Assembly: GCF_007859295.1 (NCBI RefSeq)
Contig: NZ_VOHB01000004.1
Coordinates: forward strand, 158,761 to 222,760
Length of the DNA: 64,000 nt
Direction of reading: 5' to 3'
Origin: Planococcus sp. CPCC 101016
Lineage (GTDB): Bacteria > Bacillota > Bacilli > Bacillales_A > Planococcaceae
Part shown: in pieces, positions 50,188 to 58,229 of the stretch
How positions within the stretch are numbered: the stretch's first letter is position 1
How the letters are laid out: every line of letters begins with the position of its first letter
Notes under the pieces: model-generated
Told to the model about the DNA's origin: nothing
The model's input: only the letters and a program-made list of their open reading frames with translations
Database searches by the model: none
Translations under genes and position numbers: made by a program

Positions 50188-51123
50188 ATGACGGAAAAGA
50201 AACAACTTGGAAAGACCGGCTTATACATTAACCCAATTGGCCTTGGCATAAACGCTGTAGGCGGACACAACCTTTATCCCGATTTAAACGAAGACACCGG
50301 CAAGGAACTGGTTCATGCCGGTATTGATAATGGATTAAATTTTATTGACACTGCTTACGCTTACGGCTATGGCCGATCAGAAGAACTGCTTGGCGAGGTG
50401 CTGCAGGAATCAGGCGCACGCCATGAGATGGTGGTAGCGACCAAGGGCGCGCAACGCCGGCAAGGGGAAGAACACATTACGGACAACTCTCCGGCATTTT
50501 TAGTCCAGTCCGTCGAAGAAAGCCTGAAACGACTTCAGACCGATTACATCGATTTGTTTTATATTCATTTCCCTGACGAAGAAACACCGAAAGCCGAAGC
50601 CGTCGGAGCCCTGCAACGCTTAAAAGAAGAAGGAAAAATCCGATCAATCGGTGTATCGAATTTCTCCATGGAACAATTGAAAGATGCCAATCAAGACGGT
50701 TATGTGGACGTTTTTCAAGGCGAATACAATCTGCTGAAGCGTCAGGCAGAAGATGATTACTTCCCTTACGTAAAAGCACAAGGGATTTCCTACGTTCCCT
50801 ACTTCCCGTTTGCTGCAGGCTTGCTTGCCGGAAAATACGATAAAAATAAAACCTTCGATGATTTACGGACAAATATGCCTCATCTTCAAGGGGAAGAATT
50901 CGAACGCAACTTGGAAAAAGTTCGGAAGCTGAAAGACCTTGCTGAAGCGAAAGGCACTGAAACTGCTCATATCGTATTGGCCTGGTACTTGGCGCGTCCT
51001 GAAATTGATGGGGTTATTCCAGGGGCTAAACGTGCTGACCAGGTGTTGTCGAATTTAAGTGCACTGGACGTCGAACTAAGTACTGAGGAAATCCTTGAAA
51101 TTGGATCTATCTTCAAAAATTAA
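50188..51123 (+). CDS. aldo/keto reductase
   Basis: 311-aa TIM-barrel NADPH oxidoreductase reducing aldehydes and ketones. Tetrad residues: Asp and Tyr in [18 protein letters not shown], Lys in [10 protein letters not shown], His in [11 protein letters not shown]; the C-terminal cofactor loop is [11 protein letters not shown]. Closest in style to IolS/YccK-type enzymes. Single gene with its own terminator; an inverted repeat in the leader may be regulatory. Confidence 0.92.
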   Translation: MTEKKQLGKTGLYINPIGLGINAVGGHNLYPDLNEDTGKELVHAGIDNGLNFIDTAYAYGYGRSEELLGEVLQESGARHEMVVATKGAQRRQGEEHITDNSPAFLVQSVEESLKRLQTDYIDLFYIHFPDEETPKAEAVGALQRLKEEGKIRSIGVSNFSMEQLKDANQDGYVDVFQGEYNLLKRQAEDDYFPYVKAQGISYVPYFPFAAGLLAGKYDKNKTFDDLRTNMPHLQGEEFERNLEKVRKLKDLAEAKGTETAHIVLAWYLARPEIDGVIPGAKRADQVLSNLSALDVELSTEEILEIGSIFKN

Positions 51124-51131
51124 CCTAAACA

Positions 51132-51160
51132 AAAAGGCGACCCCTGAAGGTCGCCTTTTA
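51132..51160. terminator. bidirectional terminator
   Basis: AAAAGGCGACC, a short loop, GGTCGCCTTTT between convergent genes. Confidence 0.85.
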
Positions 51161-51166
51161 CAATGC

Positions 51167-51844
51167 TTATTTAAATTCGCCGTCGTTAATATTATACAAA
51201 TAACTCCAGTTATCCGCTTTATATAGCTGGTGGAAAGTAAGGCGATCACCAGTACCCAGTGTCACTTCTTCTCCAACAATCGCTACTATCATCGCTGTTC
51301 CCCCATTATCCAGGTTCAAGTACACATCTCCGATAGAAGGACGAATGGCGTTTTTCTCACGTAGAACTTCCTCTAACTGAGCATCTTGCTCCAGCTGTTC
51401 AGCTGAAACTTTGGATTTATCCAGATAGACGATATCGTTGCTGCCTTCTTCTTCTCCAGGCACCATAACAAGAAATTCTTTTGACTTCACGGTATTCTGT
51501 CGACTAGTAATGACATTTTTTCCTTCAACCGATTCAACTTTTTCAAATTCATTCAATGAATAATGATCCATGTAATCGGGATCTGGTTTAGTGATTAGAA
51601 TATAACCGCCTTCTTCTGCCGGCCGATCTTCCCGTAAGGTATATCTGGATCCGAAGAATAAGAATGTATCCATATGTTTTGGTTTGTAGAATGTGACTTC
51701 ATCAGCCTTGCAGGCGACTTGTTCCATATCCTTTACGCGGAACATCAGCACCGACTTTTTAGCCAGCGGTTTTACAGAATACACCTTGTGTAATTCATTT
51801 TGATAATAAACGAATTGCCCTTTCCGTACTTGCAGTAATTTCAT
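51167..51844 (-). CDS. unknown protein, beta-rich, 225 aa
   Basis: I do not recognise this protein. It appears built of short beta modules resembling KOW/SH3-like strands: RKGQFVYYQNELHKVYSVKP near the N-terminus, GSRYTLREDRPAEEGGYILI in the middle and GDVYLNLDNGGTAMIVAIV near the C-terminus, joined by a charged helix (AEQLEQDAQLEEVLREKN). No signal peptide, membrane segment or catalytic motif. ATG 51844 or 51847 follows GGAGGG. It diverges from a 98-aa unknown gene. Codon use looks like that of its neighbours. Confidence 0.75.
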   Translation of the reverse strand: MKLLQVRKGQFVYYQNELHKVYSVKPLAKKSVLMFRVKDMEQVACKADEVTFYKPKHMDTFLFFGSRYTLREDRPAEEGGYILITKPDPDYMDHYSLNEFEKVESVEGKNVITSRQNTVKSKEFLVMVPGEEEGSNDIVYLDKSKVSAEQLEQDAQLEEVLREKNAIRPSIGDVYLNLDNGGTAMIVAIVGEEVTLGTGDRLTFHQLYKADNWSYLYNINDGEFK

Positions 51845-51974
51845 CATTTACCCTCCGATACTGTTGTTGCTATGGCTTTATTCTAGAGTAAAAATAGATA
51901 GAAGTCCATGCAGGGACTTGAATTGTTTGGTATGCTACTATCACAAAAACTATTTACAGGCGAGGTGCCTATAT

Positions 51975-52271
51975 ATGGACAATGAAAATAGAGATGAATA
52001 CATTGTAAAGAAATACCAGGAAGATGAACAAATTATGGTTCAGCTCTTTGTTCAATGGTGCACAAATCACCAATTGGATCCGGCCGAACTTTATCACCGA
52101 GCATATCCTGGACAGCTGCAAAGTCCTATTTTAGCTGCAGCAATCGATCAAGTAGATGCAGAAGAACTCGATATTGATCATGGCACATTGTTGGATGTCC
52201 TTCAGATGTTCGGAAATGACGATTTGGCTTTTGTGGTATCGGAAGAAATCGATAAGCTTTTAAAAAAGTAA
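51975..52271 (+). CDS. small acidic helical protein, unknown function
   Basis: 98 aa, acidic, probably all-helical: EDEQIMVQLFVQWCTNHQLDP, then AYPGQLQSPILAAAI and a C-terminal VLQMFGNDDLAFVVSEEIDKLL helix. One Cys. No family recognised. ATG 51975 is 7 bases after GAGGTG. Its stop lies in the arm of the shared 3' hairpin. Confidence 0.75.
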   Translation: MDNENRDEYIVKKYQEDEQIMVQLFVQWCTNHQLDPAELYHRAYPGQLQSPILAAAIDQVDAEELDIDHGTLLDVLQMFGNDDLAFVVSEEIDKLLKK

Positions 52272-52308
52272 AAGATCAAGTGCCTGTGCACAGGATCTTT
52301 TACTTTTT
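52263..52308. terminator. bidirectional terminator shared by two convergent small genes
   Basis: A 15-bp stem starting AAAAAGTAAAAGATC with an inner CCTGTGCACAGG palindrome; it contains both stop codons (52271 and 52300). Confidence 0.85.
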
Positions 52309-52500
52309 GCGTTTCCGCAGTTCTTTAGCTTTATTTTCAATATAACTGGTGCGCAAATTTTCATACCGATTGGATGCTACATTGCTGTAGATTTTATCAA
52401 ATTTCGAATCATCTTCGACGGGTTCAACTTCTTCAATTTCCTCTGCTTCAACGGATTCTGATCGTTCTGTCAGCCCTTCTTCTTTCTTGTCTTTAAGCAT
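52300..52500 (-). CDS. small charged protein, 66 aa
   Basis: An acidic first half (EAEEIEEVEPVEDD) and a basic second half ending KELRKRKK; likely a helical or disordered protein. ATG 52500 is 8 bases after AAGGAG. A sigma-B-like promoter lies 41 bases upstream. No family recognised. Confidence 0.65.
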   Translation of the reverse strand: MLKDKKEEGLTERSESVEAEEIEEVEPVEDDSKFDKIYSNVASNRYENLRTSYIENKAKELRKRKK

Positions 52501-52540
52501 TAACCCCACTCCTTCTTTTAAGCCTGCTGTTACTTAAAAC

Positions 52541-52566
52541 TTTCCCTTGATCGTAATTGGATAAAC
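52541..52566 (-). promoter_or_regulatory. candidate sigma-B promoter of the 66-aa gene
   Basis: On the minus strand GTTTAT, 14 bases, GGGAAA: 10 of 12 positions. Confidence 0.35.
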
Positions 52567-52613
52567 ACATAAAAAAAGCGGCCTTCTCATTTAAAAGATG
52601 GCCGCTTCCTCTA

Positions 52614-53564
52614 TCAGACAGTTAATTTACTATTTTTTAATTCTTTACCGAGGAACTTGGCAAGTTCAAGCATTCCATATTTTCCGGCTCCCGCTTCTGC
52701 ATCAGCGTTGTAGTTGGTATTGGTGTTCACATCATAAGTAAAGATATCCCCATCCGCGTTGCGAATAAATTCGATTCCAGCTACGTTAATATCATTTTGA
52801 CGCAAGAAATCTTCGTATTTTCTCAGGATTGGATCATCAAAACCTTCAATCACTTGAAATTTCGGCTTTTCTTCAACTTCTTCCCCCACTGGGCAGAACA
52901 AATCATCAATCCGGCAAGCATCTGCGGGACACAACTCAAATCCTTCAGATGTATCTACTTGAACAGCGTAGACAAATTTTCCGCCGACAAATTCGCAGCG
53001 GGTTATAAATGGTTCCGGTGCTTGAATGTACTCCTGAATCAATGTAATTCCATCAATCGAGGGTTCAAATTCAGTGCCGTCGACATATTCCTTCAACGCT
53101 TCGAGCGAGTGGAACAAGCGCACACCCAACCCTTTACCGGCACGGTTATGTTTAGTGATGAAAGACGGGACATCCATTTTTTCTGCAGCTTGTAAAATTT
53201 GTTCTTTGCCATTTACAGCAATTGTTTTCGGTGTTTGGATTCCTGCTGCGTTTAACGCCATATATTGGTTGACCTTACTGACTTCGAGGCGCAAGGCGCG
53301 GCTCCCGTTAAAAACAGTACGCCCATGATGTTCAAGCCATACCAGTAAGGATTCAGTCAGTTCAGGCGCGAAACGATGGCCTCTTGTATGAGAAGATGCA
53401 CTCATACGGCTGTAAAAAACGCCTTCAGGCGGAGCTTCGCTCAAATCAACTAAGCCTTCATCAATAAACCAGTCTTCATAAGGCAATCCCAATTCATCAA
53501 GCCGTTTGAATAAATGGGTAGTCCACTCTTCATTTTCGTGAATTACATAGATTTTCTCTGACAT
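52614..53564 (-). CDS. ATP-grasp ligase, RimK/alpha-L-glutamate-ligase-like
   Basis: 316-aa ATP-grasp enzyme. The preATP domain has GVFYSRMSASSHTRGHR; the ATP-grasp core shows FITKHNRAGKGLGVRLF (phosphate loop), ITLIQEYIQAPEPFITRCEFV, and the metal-binding end FTYDVNTNTNYNADAEAGAG. Such enzymes join a carboxylate to an amine, often adding Glu to a peptide or cofactor. It is 11 bases downstream of a flavin monooxygenase gene, so the two probably act on the same compound. Substrate unknown. Confidence 0.82.
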   Translation of the reverse strand: MSEKIYVIHENEEWTTHLFKRLDELGLPYEDWFIDEGLVDLSEAPPEGVFYSRMSASSHTRGHRFAPELTESLLVWLEHHGRTVFNGSRALRLEVSKVNQYMALNAAGIQTPKTIAVNGKEQILQAAEKMDVPSFITKHNRAGKGLGVRLFHSLEALKEYVDGTEFEPSIDGITLIQEYIQAPEPFITRCEFVGGKFVYAVQVDTSEGFELCPADACRIDDLFCPVGEEVEEKPKFQVIEGFDDPILRKYEDFLRQNDINVAGIEFIRNADGDIFTYDVNTNTNYNADAEAGAGKYGMLELAKFLGKELKNSKLTV

Positions 53565-53575
53565 GCTGTATCCTC

Positions 53576-54634
53576 CTAGATGTTCAGCGCTTTAATCGCT
53601 TTTCTTTTTTCTTCAACCAATGGCATCACTTGCTGTGAAAATCGCTCCATTTCTTCCAGTTGCGGAGAAAATTGCAGCAACAGCAGGTCCAGTCCTGCTT
53701 CTTCATAAGCGACAATCCGCTCCGCAATCTGGTCCGGTGTACCAATTAAGTTTGGGCGCAAGCCACGATTTGATACCGAATAATCTTCCAGTTTTATTTG
53801 CTGCTCCAATTGCGATTTGCTGACAAAATCATTGTACCCAACATAACCGTCCGTTTCTTTCACGTCAGTAATGCGCGCGTACTCTTCAGCAACTTGCTCT
53901 TCTGTATCACGGCAAATCACGTATGCTGCCATGCCAAATGTCTGCAGAGGAGATCCACCAGCTTGCTGTCGCAGTTCTTTCATGCCACTGATTTTCTCTT
54001 GAATTTCTTCCAGAGTCCCGCCATGCATTACATAGGAATCGCAAGACTCCACTATTGATTTCTTGCCTCGCGGACTTTCCCCACCAGCGTAAAGAATTGG
54101 GTGCGGACGTTGCACCGGTTTAGGTTCAAGACGGGCGTTTTGAATATCGTAATATTTTCCTTTAAATGAAAATTCCTCTTGTGTCCACATGCCTTTGACG
54201 ATTTTCAAAAACTCATCCGTCCGATCGTATCGCTCATCGTGTTCTGTAAACTCTCCGCCATATTGCCTTGCCTCTTCTGCCCACCAAGCTGAAACCACGT
54301 TCAACGTAAAACGGCCGTTTGATATTTGATCAATGTTGGCAGCCATTTTTGCTGCAATTGCCGGGTTATGAAATGCGGGACGGATGGCTGTCATAATTTC
54401 GATTTTTTCAGTCACTGCCGCCAGCGCTGCTGCAGTAGACCAAGCTTCAAGGGAATCAGCTGCCATCCCTTTAATATCATTTAAATTCAATTCCGCAATC
54501 AAGGTAGTGTCATAACCCCATTTTTCTGCGGATTGAACAACTTTTTTCGCATACTCAAATGTTGGCGGCATCTGTTCTTCGTCCACGTTCCGCAACCAAC
54601 CGCCAAAAATCGGCAACCAAAACCCATATTTCAT
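53576..54634 (-). CDS. LLM-class flavin-dependent monooxygenase (alkanesulfonate/dimethylsulfone type)
   Basis: 352-aa luciferase-like TIM-barrel enzyme using FMNH2 and O2. The N-terminus KYGFWLPIFGGWLRN, NGRFTLNVVSAWWAEEARQYG and EPKPVQRPHPILYAGGESPRGKK fit the SsuD/SfnG group that frees sulfite or oxidises sulfones. No ssu transporter or flavin reductase is adjacent. First gene of a two-gene operon with the ATP-grasp ligase. A 15-base inverted repeat (54671-54685) lies in its leader. Confidence 0.87.
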   Translation of the reverse strand: MKYGFWLPIFGGWLRNVDEEQMPPTFEYAKKVVQSAEKWGYDTTLIAELNLNDIKGMAADSLEAWSTAAALAAVTEKIEIMTAIRPAFHNPAIAAKMAANIDQISNGRFTLNVVSAWWAEEARQYGGEFTEHDERYDRTDEFLKIVKGMWTQEEFSFKGKYYDIQNARLEPKPVQRPHPILYAGGESPRGKKSIVESCDSYVMHGGTLEEIQEKISGMKELRQQAGGSPLQTFGMAAYVICRDTEEQVAEEYARITDVKETDGYVGYNDFVSKSQLEQQIKLEDYSVSNRGLRPNLIGTPDQIAERIVAYEEAGLDLLLLQFSPQLEEMERFSQQVMPLVEEKRKAIKALNI

Positions 54635-54670
54635 CTCATTTCACACCTTCCTGCTTAAATCAATTTCTCA

Positions 54671-54685
54671 AAAGATTCAATCTTT
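54671..54685. promoter_or_regulatory. inverted repeat in the monooxygenase leader
   Basis: AAAGATT, C, AATCTTT: perfect 7-bp arms, 37 bases before the start codon; possible operator. Confidence 0.35.
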
Positions 54686-54792
54686 AAAAGAATAAAGAAA
54701 GTATACAATAAAACCTTCAATCCTTACCAGTAAACTAGACTTTAAATTCATGATAAAAATAAAGGGAGGGTTGCCGCTTTTATAAAAGCCGA

Positions 54793-55272
54793 TTATTTAG
54801 CAAATGAAGCAGGCATGACCACTGCGGTGACTTCCCCTGTCGCGCATAGCGTTTCTCCTGCATAGACTTCTGTTTGCACCTTGAATTTTTTCGGATGGAT
54901 TTCTTCAATTCTGCCCATTGCCTTTAAAGCAATTCCTTGAGGAGTCGGCTTTAAATAATCGACACGCAGGGAAGCCGTGACAAAACGCGGCGGCTCCTCT
55001 CCACTGCCAGCTTCAAATCCTTTTTTACGGTGGAGCGCCAGCGATGCGGATCCTGTTCCGTGGCAGTCTACGAGGGAAGCTATCAATCCGCCGTACACAA
55101 ATCCAGGAATGGCTGTATGCTCAATTTTCGGTGTATACCAAGTTATGGTTTCTTGTCCATTCCATCCTGTACGGAACTTATGACCTTCTTTGTTCAGGCG
55201 CCCGCAACCGTAACACCAGGCAAAGTCTTCTGCGTAATCGTCCTGAATAGCATGTTCAATCGTTTCTGTCAT
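54793..55272 (-). CDS. PaaI-type thioesterase, hotdog fold
   Basis: 159-aa hotdog enzyme. The N-terminal CYGCGRLNKEGHKF block and IPGFVYGGLIASLVDCHGTGSA (His/Asp loop and helix) plus the RVDYLKPTPQG strand place it in the THEM4/PaaI group of acyl-CoA thioesterases. Cys residues of the CxxC start could bind metal. Monocistronic, diverging from the DUF2188 gene. Confidence 0.85.
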   Translation of the reverse strand: MTETIEHAIQDDYAEDFAWCYGCGRLNKEGHKFRTGWNGQETITWYTPKIEHTAIPGFVYGGLIASLVDCHGTGSASLALHRKKGFEAGSGEEPPRFVTASLRVDYLKPTPQGIALKAMGRIEEIHPKKFKVQTEVYAGETLCATGEVTAVVMPASFAK

Positions 55273-55367
55273 AGATCTCCCTCACTTCTTAAGTATAATT
55301 TTTTACTTTCATTCTTTGTTATGTCCTCCATATTACGCTTTAATCAACTATTTTCTAGTCAAGAATC

Positions 55368-55393
55368 GTTTAATTGGATAGTCAGCAGGGAAC
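55368..55393 (+). promoter_or_regulatory. candidate sigma-B promoter of the DUF2188 gene
   Basis: GTTTAA, 14 bases, GGGAAC: 11 of 12 positions, 45 bases before the ATG. Confidence 0.5.
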
Positions 55394-55438
55394 ACAAAAA
55401 ATATAACTGGAAGATAATTGGAAGTTGGTTGAATTTAC

Positions 55439-55636
55439 ATGAAATCTTACAGCGTAGCGCCAAACCAGGACGCCTCCCGTTGGATTGTAAAATTGGAAGA
55501 TGTCGCACCCACAGATTCTTATACATCTAAAGATGGTGCAATCGCAGCTGCGCAAAAACTGGCTAAAAGCAACAGCCCTAGCAAGGTGGAGATTTTAGAT
55601 GACAACCACAATGTCATTGATACAAAAGAATACTGA
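55439..55636 (+). CDS. DUF2188 small protein
   Basis: 65 aa. YSVAPNQDASRWIVKLEDV, then SKDGAIAAAQKLAKSNSPSKVEIL and HNVIDTKEY follow the DUF2188 pattern (Y-V-P, W-V, repeated A-Ala helix, final beta strand). Function unknown; members are often general-stress proteins. The ribosome site is weak, but the family match and a sigma-B-like promoter support the call. Confidence 0.85.
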   Translation: MKSYSVAPNQDASRWIVKLEDVAPTDSYTSKDGAIAAAQKLAKSNSPSKVEILDDNHNVIDTKEY

Positions 55637-55639
55637 TTA

Positions 55640-55672
55640 AACTTGGGATGGCATGCCCCCGGGTTTTATTAG
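55640..55672 (+). terminator. terminator of the DUF2188 gene
   Basis: AACTTGGG pairs with CCCCGGGTT (two G-U pairs), followed by TTTATT. Confidence 0.5.
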
Positions 55673-55733
55673 TTGAAGGGGAATTTATCCATTAACTTTT
55701 CATTCTCTCTTTAGGAAAAGTGGAATAAAAATG

Positions 55734-55780
55734 CAAAGGAAAAAGCATGATCCTTTTCATCAGATCATGCTCTTCCTTTT
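55734..55780. terminator. hairpin in the long gap
   Basis: A perfect AGCATGATC/GATCATGCT stem with a 10-base loop. On the minus strand it is followed by TTTTTCC, so it could terminate leftward transcription from the decayed gene at 55825-56212. Confidence 0.55.
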
Positions 55781-55782
55781 CC

Positions 55783-55810
55783 ATCCCTCGAAAATCCTGA
55801 GGGATTTTTT
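55783..55810 (+). terminator. plus-strand terminator in the long gap
   Basis: ATCCCTC, a 9-base loop, GAGGGAT, then TTTTT. Confidence 0.65.
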
Positions 55811-55824
55811 GCACGCGGAAAATT

Positions 55825-56212
55825 TTATTAAATTCTTTCTACAAACTGTAAATCTCTGACGAATACGAAACTCTCGTCATTGCAGTTTAGTTACGCTGAC
55901 TGTCACTTGCCGATAGGGCAATTAGGTTCACATCTACTTCTCAGTGAAATTTTTGGTTCTGCAGTCAGGCTTTCAATTGCACTTCCACAAAAAACTTACG
56001 GCTTACTGTTTGAAACACTTTCCGGATAGAAACCCAATTAACAATGGTTCCTGACAAGAGTGAATATCGTCAGTAAAGCAAATTTCCCGCCAAGGCTGTG
56101 CAGTTTCTCGTCTGAAGGCGATTCTGGATCGGATCCAGTCGTATTCTTCCGACGGTGATTCCGCCTTGTATTCATATAGTACCCATCCTTCTATTAAATT
56201 TAAACCTGTTTT
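55825..56212 (-). pseudogene. possible decayed gene in the 680-bp gap
   Basis: No intact gene lies between 55637 and 56318. On the minus strand a 69-codon frame (56003-56212) without a start codon reads protein-like: EGWVLYEYKAESPSEEYDW, then REICFTDDIHSC. After frame shifts it continues as VSRKFFVEVQLKA, then ISLRSRCEPNCPIGK and NDESFVFVRDLQFVERI, ending in tandem TAA stops. I cannot name the family, and the frames may be chance. The region is also rich in inverted repeats: AAACTGTAA/TTGCAGTTT around TGACGA/TCGTCA, TGACTG/CAGTCA, and AAGGCG/CGCCTT. A structured RNA is therefore an alternative. Confidence 0.3.
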
Positions 56213-56245
56213 TTAAATATTTTTTATTAAATTCTGAATAATATT

Positions 56246-56274
56246 TTTACATTTCACCGATCTCCCTCTATACT
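56246..56274 (+). promoter_or_regulatory. sigma-A promoter of pepF
   Basis: TTTACA, 17 bases, TATACT, ending 44 bases before the ATG. Confidence 0.7.
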
Positions 56275-56318
56275 ATTAATTAGTTCGAAATCCGTAATAC
56301 TATAGAGGAGAGATTCGT

Positions 56319-58130
56319 ATGGTTAAAAGTTTGCCGGCACGTTCAGCTATTCCTGTTGAAGAGACGTGGGACACGTCCAGTTTATTTACCGATTCCAAAG
56401 AATTTGACCGCGCATTAGAAAGTTTGGAAAAAGAAGTGGAAGCTTTTAATCAAAAAACCCAAGGAACGATTACCGATGTTCCATCCATCATCCAGGCTTT
56501 AACCGATTACAAATTCATCATTGAGAAACTAGTTCCGATAAGCACATACGCCAGCCTGACAATCAGTATCGATCAGACAAACGATCAATCACAGATGCAA
56601 TCCAGCAAATTCAGTGCAGCTTCCGCTAAAATCAGCAGCAAGCTGTCTTTCATCAGCAGCGAGCTCCTGGCTTTACCGAAAGAAACACTGGAAAAGGCCA
56701 TGCAGGAATCAGCTGAGTTCAGCGTGTTTCTAGAGAAACTGCTACGTAAAAAACCTTACCAGCTGCATCCTGAAGTGGAAAAAAGCCTAGCCGCTTATTC
56801 GTCCACATTTAGTGCCCCTTACGGTCTTTACAACACAACAAAAATGGTCGATATGAATTTTGAAGACTTTGAAGTAAAAGGCCAAAAGTATCCGCTCAGC
56901 TACGTTTCCTTTGAAGGCGATTGGGAAGCAGAGCCCGATCCAGAGCTGCGCCGTGCAGCATTTGAAGCTTTTTCGAATAAATTAAAAGATTATCAGCATA
57001 CCACCGCCAAAACGTATGATATGCAATTGCAGACAGAAAAAACGACGGCAGATCTTCGTGGCTATGACAGCATCTTTGACTACCTGCTCTTTAACCAGGA
57101 AGTAGACCGCTCGCTTTATAACCGCCAAATCGACTTGATTACTAAAGAGCTTGCACCGCATATGCAAAAATACGCAAAATTATTGCAGAAGGTGCACGGC
57201 CTTGACCGGATGACTTTTGCCGATCTAAAAATCTCTCTGGACCCGAGTTATGAACCGGAAATTACAGTGGAAGAATCCAAACAATACATCGATGATGCGC
57301 TCTCCATCATGGGCACTGATTATATTGAAATGGTCAATCGCTCTTATTCCGAAAGATGGATCGACTTTGCACAAAACAAAGGAAAATCAACCGGTGCTTT
57401 CTGCTCGAGCCCATATGGCGATCATCCCTATATTTTGATTTCCTGGACTGGCCGCATGAACGAAGTCTTTGTTCTTGCCCACGAACTCGGGCATGCTGGC
57501 CATTTCTATAACGCCAACCGTGAACAGAATGTCTTTAATGCGCGGCCATCCCTTTACTTTATCGAAGCACCTTCAACAATGAATGAAATGCTCGTAGCCA
57601 ATCATTTATTGAAGAACTCGGAGGACCCGAAGTTCAAGCGCTGGGTCATTTCATCGATTGTCGCGAGAACCTATTACCATAACTTTGTTACTCATCTGCT
57701 TGAAGCTGCTTATCAGCGAAAAGTCTATGAACGGATTGATTCCGGACAAAGTGTCAACGCCGGCGTTCTAAACACAATCAAACGCGGCGTGCTGGAGGAA
57801 TTCTGGGGAGATGCCGTCGATATTACGGATGGCGCCGAGTTGACTTGGATGCGCCAACCGCATTATTACATGGGCCTATATCCGTATACCTACAGTGCAG
57901 GATTGACCATTTCTACTCAAGTATCGAAACGAATTTTAAATGAAGGACAGCCAGCGGTAGAAGAATGGTTGAAAGTCTTGAAAGCCGGCGGCACGAAAAC
58001 ACCAGTAGAACTTGCTCAAATGGCCGGAGTTGACATCACTACCGACCAGCCGTTGCGTGATACCATTGCCTATATCGGCGAACTGGTGGATGAACTGGTG
58101 CGATTGACAGAAGAGATCGAAGCTGAATAA
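56319..58130 (+). CDS. pepF: oligoendopeptidase F
   Basis: 603-aa cytoplasmic zinc metallopeptidase of family M3B that degrades short peptides. Zinc site HELGHAGHF with the downstream Glu in EAPSTMNEML; the N-terminal helical region with PVEETWDTSSLF is typical. Full length for the family. ATG is preceded by GAGGAG; a strong sigma-A promoter is upstream. A diverged copy of the intergenic repeat starts one base after the stop codon. Confidence 0.95.
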   Translation: MVKSLPARSAIPVEETWDTSSLFTDSKEFDRALESLEKEVEAFNQKTQGTITDVPSIIQALTDYKFIIEKLVPISTYASLTISIDQTNDQSQMQSSKFSAASAKISSKLSFISSELLALPKETLEKAMQESAEFSVFLEKLLRKKPYQLHPEVEKSLAAYSSTFSAPYGLYNTTKMVDMNFEDFEVKGQKYPLSYVSFEGDWEAEPDPELRRAAFEAFSNKLKDYQHTTAKTYDMQLQTEKTTADLRGYDSIFDYLLFNQEVDRSLYNRQIDLITKELAPHMQKYAKLLQKVHGLDRMTFADLKISLDPSYEPEITVEESKQYIDDALSIMGTDYIEMVNRSYSERWIDFAQNKGKSTGAFCSSPYGDHPYILISWTGRMNEVFVLAHELGHAGHFYNANREQNVFNARPSLYFIEAPSTMNEMLVANHLLKNSEDPKFKRWVISSIVARTYYHNFVTHLLEAAYQRKVYERIDSGQSVNAGVLNTIKRGVLEEFWGDAVDITDGAELTWMRQPHYYMGLYPYTYSAGLTISTQVSKRILNEGQPAVEEWLKVLKAGGTKTPVELAQMAGVDITTDQPLRDTIAYIGELVDELVRLTEEIEAE

Positions 58131-58131
58131 A

Positions 58132-58175
58132 GAAAAGCGCAAGCGCTGGAAGCCTGAGGACTTCGCTTTTGCTGC
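58132..58175 (+). repeat. short diverged copy of the intergenic repeat
   Basis: GAAAAGCGCAAGCGCTGG starts one base after the pepF stop codon and matches the head of the 123-bp units; it then continues with GAAGCCTGAGGACTTC, itself a hairpin. Only the first 20 bases resemble the array closely. Confidence 0.45.
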
Positions 58176-58190
58176 TAAGAATGAAACCAT

Positions 58191-58229
58191 AAAGAGCTGT
58201 ACGCACTTAGATGCGTACGGCTCTTTTTA
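58191..58229 (+). terminator. terminator of pepF
   Basis: AAAGAGCTGTACGCA pairs with TGCGTACGGCTCTTT (one G-U), then T residues. Confidence 0.85.
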
